Shown piece by piece: positions 26,327 through 32,194 of a DNA stretch of 32,194 nt. This DNA is from Streptacidiphilus melanogenes. GTDB lineage: Bacteria > Actinomycetota > Actinomycetes > Streptomycetales > Streptomycetaceae. Every line of letters starts with the position of its first letter. Position 1 is the first letter of the stretch. The position numbers were made by a program, and so were the translations under genes. The notes below the pieces were generated by a model, which did no database searches, was not told the DNA's origin, and saw only the letters and a list, made by a program, of their open reading frames with translations. The stretch spans positions 1 to 32,194 of the forward strand of contig NZ_BBPP01000030.1 in the NCBI RefSeq assembly GCF_000787835.1, in the 5' to 3' direction.

Positions 26327-26332
26327 ATGCTA
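26327..26332 (-). promoter_or_regulatory. -10 box for a leaderless XRE regulator mRNA
   Basis: On the minus strand TAGCAT ends 7 nt before ATG 26319, with no Shine-Dalgarno sequence between. It is the same hexamer and spacing as before the response regulator at 10197. Confidence 0.5.
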
Positions 26333-26427
26333 AAGGGACAAGGCGGGGCGGCCCAGGCAACGATCGCACAAGGCATCCGGAGCCCCGCCGGTTCTGCCTG
26401 GAGCTTCCTCTGGGCAGTTGCCGATAT

Positions 26428-26442
26428 CTGACTTACCGTCAG
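26428..26442 (+). promoter_or_regulatory. CTGAC-N5-GTCAG operator overlapping a leaderless promoter
   Basis: CTGAC-TTACC-GTCAG is a 15-bp palindrome with the same half-sites and spacing as the SDR operator. The -10 box TACCGT (26434-26439) lies inside it and ends 7 nt before ATG 26447. Confidence 0.55.
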
Positions 26443-26446
26443 CTCC

Positions 26447-27298
26447 ATGACGGATGCGGATGACGCGGAAGAACTGCAGCGCTACACCGAGCTGGCCGCG
26501 CGCGGCCCCTACGGCGTCGCCATCGGCAGTGCTCTGATCACCATGGTCGAGCCCCTGCCGGGCCACGAGTACGCCTACAACCGTTGGTACGAGGACGACC
26601 ACTTCTACGCGGGCGCGATGGCCATGCCGTGGATGTTCGCCGGGCGCCGCTTCGTCGCCCCCCGCGAGCTGCAGCTGCTGCGGTACCCGGAGAAGTCCGC
26701 GGTCGCAGAGCCGGTCACCGCCGGGTGCTACCTGTCGGTGTACTGGGTCACCCAGGGCCGCCACGAGGCGCACATGCGCTGGACGGTCCAGATCAACAAG
26801 CGGCTGAACCGGGACGGCCGCGTCTACCGCGACCGCACCCACGTCTTCACGGCCTTCCAGCAGCACGTCAGCACGTACTACCGGGACGGCGCGGCCGGGC
26901 CGCGCGACATCCACGCGCTGGACCACCCCTACCAGGGGCTGGTGATGGAGGTCGTCGACACCGAGACGGCCGAGCAGCGACGGCAGCTGACCGACTGGCT
27001 GATGGACCGGCATCTGCCGTCCCGGCTCAGGTCCGGCTCGCCGGCGGCGATGTGCACGATCTTCGAGCCGCTGCCGTTGCCGGTCGACCGCATGTCGTAC
27101 GTCAAGCCCGTCGACGGGACGGACACCCGGCTGACCCTGCTCTGGTTCCTGCAGCAGGACCCGCGCGGCTGCTGGGACTCCTTCACCGGCCTGGACGGGG
27201 AGGTGGCCGGGGCGGTCCCTGGCGCGCGGGTGGAGCTGGTGGCGCCGTTCCTACCGACCCTGCCGGGGACCGACGCCTACGTCGACGAGCTGCGCTGA
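26447..27298 (+). CDS. Uncharacterised protein with two EthD-like alpha/beta-barrel repeats
   Basis: I do not recognise a defined function. The 283-residue product is soluble, with no signal peptide. Two halves look alike: the first (about 25-75) has GSALITMVEPLPG followed by YNRWYEDDHFYAGAMAMPWM; the second (about 160-220) has YQGLVMEVVDTET followed by LTDWLMDRHLPSRL and MCTIFEPLPLP. A beta-strand, then a helix with an Asp-Asp/Arg-His pair, is the pattern of EthD-type dimeric alpha/beta barrels, so an internal dimer is plausible. ATG 26447 has no ribosome site and lies 7 nt after a -10 box. The shared operator links it to the SDR gene, suggesting a common catabolic or detoxification role; this is inference. 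Confidence 0.75.
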   Translation: MTDADDAEELQRYTELAARGPYGVAIGSALITMVEPLPGHEYAYNRWYEDDHFYAGAMAMPWMFAGRRFVAPRELQLLRYPEKSAVAEPVTAGCYLSVYWVTQGRHEAHMRWTVQINKRLNRDGRVYRDRTHVFTAFQQHVSTYYRDGAAGPRDIHALDHPYQGLVMEVVDTETAEQRRQLTDWLMDRHLPSRLRSGSPAAMCTIFEPLPLPVDRMSYVKPVDGTDTRLTLLWFLQQDPRGCWDSFTGLDGEVAGAVPGARVELVAPFLPTLPGTDAYVDELR

Positions 27299-27318
27299 CG
27301 GCCACATGCTCAGGGGGT

Positions 27319-27353
27319 GCCCGGTGGGGGCGCGGGGTCTGCCCCCGCCGGGC
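27319..27353. terminator. Bidirectional hairpin terminator between convergent genes
   Basis: GCCCGGTGGGGGC (27319-27331) pairs with GCCCCCGCCGGGC (27341-27353) over 13 bp, with one G-U pair and a 9-nt loop. It sits between the stop at 27298 and the stop of the minus-strand gene at 27360. Confidence 0.75.
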
Positions 27354-27359
27354 GACAGG

Positions 27360-27569
27360 TCAGGCGCGGTCGAGGGAACCGGTGGCCACCTCGGCGAGGA
27401 AGGACTGCCAGGCGTCACGGGAGAAGGCGAGGGACGGACCGGCCAGGTCCTTGGAGTCGCGGACCATGACGGCGTCGGCGGGGCGGGCGACCTCGACGCA
27501 GGCGTTGGCTCCGGAGTAGCTGGACTTGCGCCAGTCGAGGGCGCCGTCGCGGTGGTCCTCAGTGATCAT
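27360..27569 (-). CDS. DUF397-domain protein
   Basis: This small acidic protein of 69 residues carries the DUF397 signature WRKSSYSGANACVEVA near residues 11-26, followed by VMVRDSKD and the C-terminal WQSFL. Such proteins are the usual partners of XRE/DUF5753 regulators in streptomycetes (WhiJ-like clusters) and some act as antagonists of them. ATG 27569 is preceded by CTGGAG with a 6-nt spacer; longer readings lack similarity. It lies on the same strand as, and 181 bp downstream of, the XRE gene. Confidence 0.92.
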   Translation of the reverse strand: MITEDHRDGALDWRKSSYSGANACVEVARPADAVMVRDSKDLAGPSLAFSRDAWQSFLAEVATGSLDRA

Positions 27570-27750
27570 TTCCATCTCCAGTCGGGAGGAGCGAGCTGAC
27601 GATCCGCTGATCGCGTTTACGGGTGCCAGTCTGCCCACACCGTCCCGCCGCTGGGAACTGTCGACTGTCGGCGTTCACTCATCCGAAAGGATTTGAGGAA
27701 TGCACCGCTGCTCTCGCCGGGCCGTGGTGTATTCTTCCGCGACTTCGCGA

Positions 27751-28611
27751 TCACCGAGTGTGCAGTTTGGCGACCTTGTCCACGAGTTCGCGGGTCTGCT
27801 CCGGGCCGAGCGCCTGCGCCTGGAGGTGTTCGTAGAGCGTCGCGTAGGCGCGGACGTCCGACTCCTTCTCCAGATAGAGGTCGCTGGTCACGCCCTCCAG
27901 GTAGACGACCGTCGCGTCGGAGGCGTCCCGGTACTCCAGCACGGAGAAGTTCGCGGTCATACCCGGGTGCGCGCCCACGCCGAAGGGCAGCACCTGCACC
28001 GTCACATGCGGCAGCAGGCTGGTCTCGATCAGCGCCTCGAGCTGCGCCCGCATCGTCTGCGGGCTCCCCACGACGCGGTGCAGCGCGGCCTCGTCGACGA
28101 CCGCCCACAGCCGCAGCGGCTCGTCGTTCTTGCGCAGCAGGTCCTGACGCACCATCCGCACGTCCGTGCGCTTCTCGATCTGCGCGGGCTGGGCCTCCGG
28201 CTGGATGCCGGCGACCACGGCGTGCGCGTAGTCACGGGTCTGCAGCAGGCCGGGGATGAACAGCGACTCGTAGGTGCGGATCGAGACCGCCTCGGCCTCC
28301 AGGCCGATGTAGACGCTGTACGGGACGTCACCGAAGGCGTGCCACCAGCCGCGTTGCCGCGACTCGCGGGCCATGGTCATCAGGCCCTCGATCATCGCCG
28401 GATCGCTCACGCCGTAGACGTCGCACAGATCCCGCACGTCGCGCTGGCTGATGCTGCGGCGTCCGTTCTCCAGACGGCTGATCTTCGACTGGGAGACCAG
28501 CAGCTGCTGCGCGACCTCCTCCGCGGTGAGGCCTTTCTGCTCGCGCAGCCGACGGAGCTCGGCCCCGAGCCGGCGGCGGCGGACGGTGGGATTGACACTG
28601 GCGGTCGACAC
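27751..28611 (-). CDS. XRE-family regulator with DUF5753 domain (WhiJ-like)
   Basis: The 286-residue product has an N-terminal Cro/C1-type helix-turn-helix (about 13-68: LGAELRRLREQKGLTAEEVA, VSQSKISRLENGRRSIS) and a C-terminal DUF5753 domain (about 95-280), including RTYESLFIPGLLQT and LEALIETSLLPHVTVQVLPF. Paired with DUF397 it forms the commonest kind of paralogous regulatory cluster in Streptomyces, related to whiJ, which affects aerial growth. GTG 28611 is preceded by AGGAG with a 5-nt spacer; in-frame ATG codons upstream (28692, 28683) add unconserved residues. The gap of 181 bp to DUF397 contains an ATCC-GAAA-GGAT hairpin (27681-27692) and a tandem ACTGTCG pair (27657-27670). Confidence 0.92.
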   Translation of the reverse strand: MSTASVNPTVRRRRLGAELRRLREQKGLTAEEVAQQLLVSQSKISRLENGRRSISQRDVRDLCDVYGVSDPAMIEGLMTMARESRQRGWWHAFGDVPYSVYIGLEAEAVSIRTYESLFIPGLLQTRDYAHAVVAGIQPEAQPAQIEKRTDVRMVRQDLLRKNDEPLRLWAVVDEAALHRVVGSPQTMRAQLEALIETSLLPHVTVQVLPFGVGAHPGMTANFSVLEYRDASDATVVYLEGVTSDLYLEKESDVRAYATLYEHLQAQALGPEQTRELVDKVAKLHTR

Positions 28612-28644
28612 GGTCTCTCCTGGGCATCGATGGACTGGCACGCC

Positions 28645-28669
28645 CCTATAGCCAGCCAGGATGCCATCC
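28645..28669 (-). promoter_or_regulatory. Possible promoter and palindrome of the WhiJ-like gene
   Basis: On the minus strand TATAGG (28645-28650) could be a -10 box, and the 11-bp palindrome GGATGCCATCC (28659-28669) lies in the spacer upstream, where an autoregulator might bind. No good -35 is present. Confidence 0.3.
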
Positions 28670-28775
28670 CGACACGCCCTCATGTGGCTCAATCGGCCCG
28701 CTTCTTGACGGATTGGCTCAGAGGCGGAACGATTCTGCGCCCACAGCTGCCGCCCTGGAGACCTGGTGAGCGCGA

Positions 28776-28811
28776 GGAAGCGGCGGCGAAGGGTGGTTCG
28801 CCGCCGCTTCC
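28776..28811. terminator. Perfect 15-bp hairpin terminator after the GPP34 gene
   Basis: GGAAGCGGCGGCGAA (28776-28790) and its exact complement (28797-28811) enclose a 6-nt loop. It lies about 70 bp beyond the GPP34 stop on the minus strand and before the XRE promoter region. Confidence 0.8.
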
Positions 28812-28815
28812 GCTC

Positions 28816-28864
28816 GTGTCGCGTGTCGCGCCTCGCGTGTCGTGCCTGACGTGTCGTGCTGTGC
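28816..28864. repeat. Degenerate heptamer array
   Basis: Seven head-to-tail 7-mers begin at 28816: GTGTCGC, GTGTCGC, GCCTCGC, GTGTCGT, GCCTGAC, GTGTCGT, GCTGTGC. A further GTGTCGC follows at 28868. The array lies between the GPP34 stop and the hairpin terminator. Confidence 0.65.
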
Positions 28865-28879
28865 TTGGTGTCGCCCGGA

Positions 28880-29605
28880 CTACCTGATGCCCGCGCGGAC
28901 CATCCCGGTGACGACGGCGGGCCGGGCTGCCGGACGCGCGGTCGGACGAGCGGCTCCGCCGCCCGCGCGCACCTGCGTGGTCGGCATGCCGTTCTGCACG
29001 TCCATGACCGCGTGCGCGACCATGCCGCCGAGAGGGTCGTAACGGATCAGGTCGCGCAGGCGGGACCTGCAGGACCGTCCCTCGTTGCCCGGGTAGAGGT
29101 GCTTGCCGAGCCCGACCGAGTGGGCCAGCGCGGCGAGCGCGGCGGTACGCGGGTCTGGGGGGACCCCCGTCCGGATCGCCGCGTCGAGGCGTTCCTTGAT
29201 GGCACTGTTCGTGCAGTCGTCCGACGCCTGGTAGCGGGTCGTCGGCAACACTCCGCACACCTGGCCCGGCACGGCCTTCACCATCTCGCACCGTTCCAGG
29301 TGTGCGAGATAGGTCTGGCGCAGGCCCAGTCGCGGGCCGCCGATCCACTGTACGGCGCGCACCGCACTGCCACGTCTGCGCAGCAGTTCGAGCGCGTGAT
29401 CGAGGGTCGGGTCGCCGGTCGGTCGCGGATTCACCACGGTGATCCGGTCCCCGTCCGGGACGATGCGTCCGGCCATGGCCAGCTCGACGAGCTGTGCTCC
29501 GGCCAGTCCGAGGTCGAGCGTCTGGGGCTGCGCCGTGGTACCCGTGGCCGGGTCCAGAGCGAGCAACAGCAGCTCCTCGGGAATTGTTCTGCGGCTCCTG
29601 CCCAT
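28880..29605 (-). CDS. GPP34 (GOLPH3-like) family phospholipid-binding protein
   Basis: The 241-residue product resembles the helical GPP34 fold known from eukaryotic GOLPH3, which binds phosphatidylinositol-4-phosphate. Family features visible are RTIPEELLLLALD at the start, LAGAQLVELAMAGRI, the middle helix RLGLRQTYLAHLERCEMVK, and TAALAALAHSVGLGKHLYP near 170-188. No signal peptide or membrane helix is present, so it is probably cytoplasmic and may bind the membrane surface. The last ~25 residues are Ala/Arg-rich. ATG 29605 follows GGGGAGG with a 5-nt spacer; the longer frame upstream is unconserved. Streptomycetes have many paralogues; the function in bacteria is unknown. Confidence 0.88.
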   Translation of the reverse strand: MGRSRRTIPEELLLLALDPATGTTAQPQTLDLGLAGAQLVELAMAGRIVPDGDRITVVNPRPTGDPTLDHALELLRRRGSAVRAVQWIGGPRLGLRQTYLAHLERCEMVKAVPGQVCGVLPTTRYQASDDCTNSAIKERLDAAIRTGVPPDPRTAALAALAHSVGLGKHLYPGNEGRSCRSRLRDLIRYDPLGGMVAHAVMDVQNGMPTTQVRAGGGAARPTARPAARPAVVTGMVRAGIR

Positions 29606-29698
29606 CCAAGCCTCCCCGCGTGGATGCACAACAGAGTGACGCCTCTCACACCCTGCTGTCGAGAGGGCCTCGAATGTGACACCTCGCCGTGATCTTTC

Positions 29699-29726
29699 GG
29701 AACCGTCCGCGGGCGGGCTCTCGTCT
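29699..29726 (+). promoter_or_regulatory. ECF sigma factor (sigma-E-like) promoter of the carboxypeptidase
   Basis: GGAACC (29699-29704), 17 bp, then CGTCT (29722-29726) fits the GGAAC ... CGTC pattern of ECF promoters of the streptomycete envelope-stress sigma factor. It would start a leader of about 100 nt before GTG 29835. Confidence 0.45.
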
Positions 29727-29834
29727 GATCGTGCGGCCGGTCGGCGGCCTGGCGAGCGCGGATGTGCGCGCGGGTGCAGGAGACTGGTGCCAGGCAGAAG
29801 CGGCATGAGCATGAGCTTGAGGAGGCTGGGTTAC

Positions 29835-32075
29835 GTGGGTGAGTCCCCCGACAGGTCGAACCGGACCGCGGGAGCGGAGGAGCAGCAGGAGGCGGAACGG
29901 TCGACGGCCGAGGCGGTCACCCCGGCCGCGCCCACCCCCACGGACTCACCCACTCGCACCCTCCGCCCGCGCGACGCACGCGAGGAGGACACTCCGGAGG
30001 AGCGCGAGGAGGAGACGGACGCGGCCGAGGACGCGGACGACGCAGAGGCGAACGCGGACGCAGAGGCGGACGCAGAGGCGGATGAGCACGCGGACGCGGC
30101 GGAGCCGAAGGTCGACGCCGAGACGCGCCTGCTGCGCGGTGCGGTGATCGAGAAGGCGCCCGAGGCGGCCGAGGCGGCGGGGTCCGAGGCGGCCGGGGAC
30201 GGCGAGCCCGAGGCGTCCGGGGAGGCTGATCCCGAGGAGCCGGAGTCGGCCGTCGCCGACGAGACGCGCTTGCTGCGCGCCGCTGTCGTGGGGAAGTCGA
30301 CGGAGGCCGCCGCGGTCGAGCAGTCCGGCTCCGCCGAGCGGTCCGAGAGCGCTGAGTCTGCCGCGGGTGGGGGCGATCCCGAGGAGGCCGAGCCGGAGTC
30401 AGCCGTCGACGACGAGACGCGCTTGCTGCGCGCCGCGGTGATCGAGAAGACCCCGGAGGCGGAGCCCGCGGCTGAGGACGAGCCCGAGGATCCCGACGAG
30501 GCGGAGGACGAGGACGGGGCCGAGGCTGAAACCGACGAGGAGCCCGAGCCCGAGGCCGCGGCCGACCCGGAGCCGGAGGCCGGCCCGGACCTCGAGCCGG
30601 AGGCGGGGACGCCGCCGGTCGTCGCCGGGCCGCGGTCCGTCGCGGACGAGGAGACGCGGCCCATGTCCGCGTTCCCGCCGCTTCCGCCGCCGCCGGGGCC
30701 GTCCCGGCCGGCCGGGACCGGTGCCGAGCCGGCGCGCGGCCTGCCGGCGGGGGCGACCGCTGTCGCCGACTCTCCCGAGACGACCGTCGAGGCGATGGAG
30801 GTGCTGGCCGGTCTCAGTGCCCGGCCGATGACACCCGCACGGATCGCGCTGCGGCGGGTGCGGCTGTACGGGGTGCTGCTGGTCCTGCTCGTGCTGGTCC
30901 TCGGCACGGTGCAGGCGCTGCGGCCGCTGCCGTCGCCGAAGCTGCAGCAGTCCGCCGTGGGCAGCTACGCGTTCGCGGGCGGGCGGCTGTCGCTCGCCTG
31001 GCCGGCCAACGGGCAGGCCGCGGTCTCCGTCCCCGGGCTCGGGTCGATGGGGAAGAGCGGCAGCGGCAACCCGGTTCCGCTGGCGAGCGTGACCAAGATG
31101 ATGACCGCGTACATCGTGCTGCACGACCACCCGCTGAAGACGGGTGAGCTCGGGCCGACGATCACCGTCGACCAGGGTGCGGTCGACGACTACAACACCG
31201 GCAGTAAGTCGGGCGAATCGGTGCAGAAGGTCGCGCCCGGGGAGAAGCTCACCGAGTACAAGGCGCTGCAGATGCTGATGATCCCGTCGGCGAACAACAT
31301 CGCCCGGCTGCTCGGGCGCTGGGACGCCGGCACCGATGCCGCGTTCGTGCAGAAGATGCAGGCCACGGCCGCGCAGTTGGGCATGACGCAGTCGACGTAC
31401 ACGGACCCCAGCGGTCTGGACGCGACGACCCGCAGCAACGCCGACGACCAGCTGAAGCTGGCCACCGCGGCGATGGCGGACCCGGTCTTCCGCGAGGTCG
31501 TCGGTACACAGTCGTTCGACTCGCCGCTGAACGGGCTGACTCCGAACACCAACACGCTCGTCGGCCACGACGGCGTGATCGGGATCAAGACCGGCACCAG
31601 CACGGCGGCGCTGGGCAACCTGGTCTGGGCGGCCGAGCAGTCGGTGGGCGGAGTGGACCAGCTGATCGTGGGTGTGACGCTGAGCCAGCCGGCGATCGGC
31701 AGCGGGCCCGGGCAGGGCATCCTCGACCAGGTGCTGGCCAACAGCAAGAAGCTCGTCGTCAGTGCCGAGCAGGCGCTCCAGGGGCACACGATCGCGCACA
31801 AGGGCGACGTGGTCGGCTACGTCGATGACGGGATGGGCGGCCGGACGCCGGTCGTGGCGACCGCGGACGTGCAGGTGGCGGGCTGGAGCGGGCTCTCGGT
31901 CGACGTCTCGCTGCGGCCGCTCGACGGCAAGGCGGTCCCGCACAGCGCGGCGGCCGGCACGGTCGTCGGCGAGCTGGTGGTCGGCAGCGGCCCGACAGCG
32001 CAGACGGTTCCCGTCGCGCTGCAGTCCGGTCTGACCGCTCCCGGTTTCGGCGCGAAGCTGACCCGGCTGACCTGA
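29835..32075 (+). CDS. D-alanyl-D-alanine carboxypeptidase (peptidase S11) with long acidic cytoplasmic region
   Basis: This low-molecular-weight penicillin-binding protein trims the terminal D-Ala of peptidoglycan stem peptides. The 746-residue product begins with ~340 polar, Glu/Asp/Ala-rich residues, then one membrane anchor (about 345-362) and an extracellular S11 domain with Ser418-x2-Lys421 (SVTK), Ser485-Ala-Asn487 and Lys585-Thr-Gly-Thr, all catalytic motifs intact. ETRLLR repeats begin at 96, 143 and 194, with a variant ETRPM at 273; their threonines in acidic context are candidate Ser/Thr-kinase sites. GTG 29835 has GAGGAGG (29819-29825) 9 nt upstream; ATG 29805 is the alternative. 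The acidic region is much longer than in typical DacA. Confidence 0.87.
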   Translation: MGESPDRSNRTAGAEEQQEAERSTAEAVTPAAPTPTDSPTRTLRPRDAREEDTPEEREEETDAAEDADDAEANADAEADAEADEHADAAEPKVDAETRLLRGAVIEKAPEAAEAAGSEAAGDGEPEASGEADPEEPESAVADETRLLRAAVVGKSTEAAAVEQSGSAERSESAESAAGGGDPEEAEPESAVDDETRLLRAAVIEKTPEAEPAAEDEPEDPDEAEDEDGAEAETDEEPEPEAAADPEPEAGPDLEPEAGTPPVVAGPRSVADEETRPMSAFPPLPPPPGPSRPAGTGAEPARGLPAGATAVADSPETTVEAMEVLAGLSARPMTPARIALRRVRLYGVLLVLLVLVLGTVQALRPLPSPKLQQSAVGSYAFAGGRLSLAWPANGQAAVSVPGLGSMGKSGSGNPVPLASVTKMMTAYIVLHDHPLKTGELGPTITVDQGAVDDYNTGSKSGESVQKVAPGEKLTEYKALQMLMIPSANNIARLLGRWDAGTDAAFVQKMQATAAQLGMTQSTYTDPSGLDATTRSNADDQLKLATAAMADPVFREVVGTQSFDSPLNGLTPNTNTLVGHDGVIGIKTGTSTAALGNLVWAAEQSVGGVDQLIVGVTLSQPAIGSGPGQGILDQVLANSKKLVVSAEQALQGHTIAHKGDVVGYVDDGMGGRTPVVATADVQVAGWSGLSVDVSLRPLDGKAVPHSAAAGTVVGELVVGSGPTAQTVPVALQSGLTAPGFGAKLTRLT

Positions 32076-32103
32076 CCCGACCGATCCGGCCCGACCGATC
32101 CGG
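32076..32103. repeat. Tandem 14-bp duplication after the carboxypeptidase stop
   Basis: CCCGACCGATCCGG occurs twice head to tail (32076-32089 and 32090-32103), directly after the stop codon. It looks like a simple slippage duplication. Confidence 0.8.
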
Positions 32104-32130
32104 CGAGCTGACTGCGCATCACCTTCACGG

Positions 32131-32165
32131 AGCGCGCCCGTCCCATCCGGGACGGGCGCGCTTTT
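32131..32165 (+). terminator. Intrinsic terminator after the carboxypeptidase gene
   Basis: AGCGCGCCCGTCCC (32131-32144) pairs with its exact complement (32149-32162) around the loop ATCC and is followed by TTT. This is the only hairpin in the window ending in a run of T. The remaining 29 bases of the window show nothing recognisable. Confidence 0.92.
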
Positions 32166-32194
32166 ACGTCAGGCCGAAGGTGTATCAACCGGAC

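Noticed and set aside
26342-26401. Second set of interleaved inverted repeats (GGCGGGGC/GCCCCGCC and CCAGGCA/TGCCTGG)
   Set aside because: In DNA of this GC content, 7-8-bp repeats in 100 bp are expected by chance, and they lie upstream of the predicted leaderless start, so they would not be in the mRNA.
27693-28887. Plus-strand open frames opposite the WhiJ-like regulator
   Set aside because: Arg/Pro/Ala-rich shadows; the minus strand encodes intact HTH and DUF5753 domains.
28856-29692. Plus-strand open frame of 278 codons opposite GPP34
   Set aside because: The GPP34 reading has family motifs and a strong ribosome site; the plus-strand frame has neither.
1-32194. CRISPR array, tRNA or rRNA gene, insertion sequence or prophage genes
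   Set aside because: No regular repeat-spacer pattern, cloverleaf, rRNA segment, transposase or integrase was recognised on either strand.

Overview
The window is high-GC actinobacterial chromosome, most likely from the Streptomycetaceae (Streptomyces, Kitasatospora or Streptacidiphilus type). The grounds are strong GC bias at third codon positions, frequent GTG starts, a type I NADH dehydrogenase operon with nuoG-N order, a fused FO synthase (FbiC), an XRE/DUF5753 plus DUF397 pair and a bacterial GPP34 protein. Nothing points to a plasmid or phage: no rRNA, tRNA, CRISPR array, insertion sequence or integrase was seen. No stretch over 300 bases lacks a gene. The largest gaps (28612-28879 and 29606-29834) carry a terminator, a heptamer array and promoter elements, listed below.

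Bases 1-10179 are respiratory. The 3' end of nuoG is followed by nuoH, I, J, K, L, M and N, tightly packed with GTGA or TGATG stop/start overlaps at most junctions, and closed by a perfect hairpin terminator. A long-chain polyprenyl diphosphate synthase follows; it probably makes the menaquinone tail, and menaquinone is the electron acceptor of this complex. After an orphan LuxR-type response regulator come korA-korB, a 2-oxoacid:ferredoxin oxidoreductase. This section therefore handles low-potential electrons and quinone reduction.

Bases 13970-20499 hold transport and regulation: a KimA-type potassium importer annotated elsewhere in such genomes as a generic APC permease, a RarD-type EamA permease, a DeoR regulator meeting a Tat-secreted sugar-binding lipoprotein tail to tail with 4 bp between the stop codons, and a secreted sphingomyelinase-like phosphodiesterase. 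Bases 20691-24686 hold a secreted LolA/RseB-like protein divergent from fbiC (coenzyme F420 biosynthesis).

Bases 24739-27298 form a small unit: an SDR oxidoreductase, a tandem-HTH XRE regulator and an uncharacterised two-repeat protein. The SDR and the uncharacterised protein share an operator-like palindrome, CTGAC-N5-GTCAG, over their core promoters, so one unseen repressor may control both. Bases 27360-32075 hold the DUF397/XRE (WhiJ-like) pair, a GPP34 protein, and a D-alanyl-D-alanine carboxypeptidase with a long acidic cytoplasmic region containing ETRLLR repeats and an ECF sigma-E-like promoter.

Five genes lack a Shine-Dalgarno sequence and have a TANNNT box ending 6-7 nt before the start codon, which predicts leaderless mRNAs. 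All readings come from inspection of the sequence; no database search or folding program was run.
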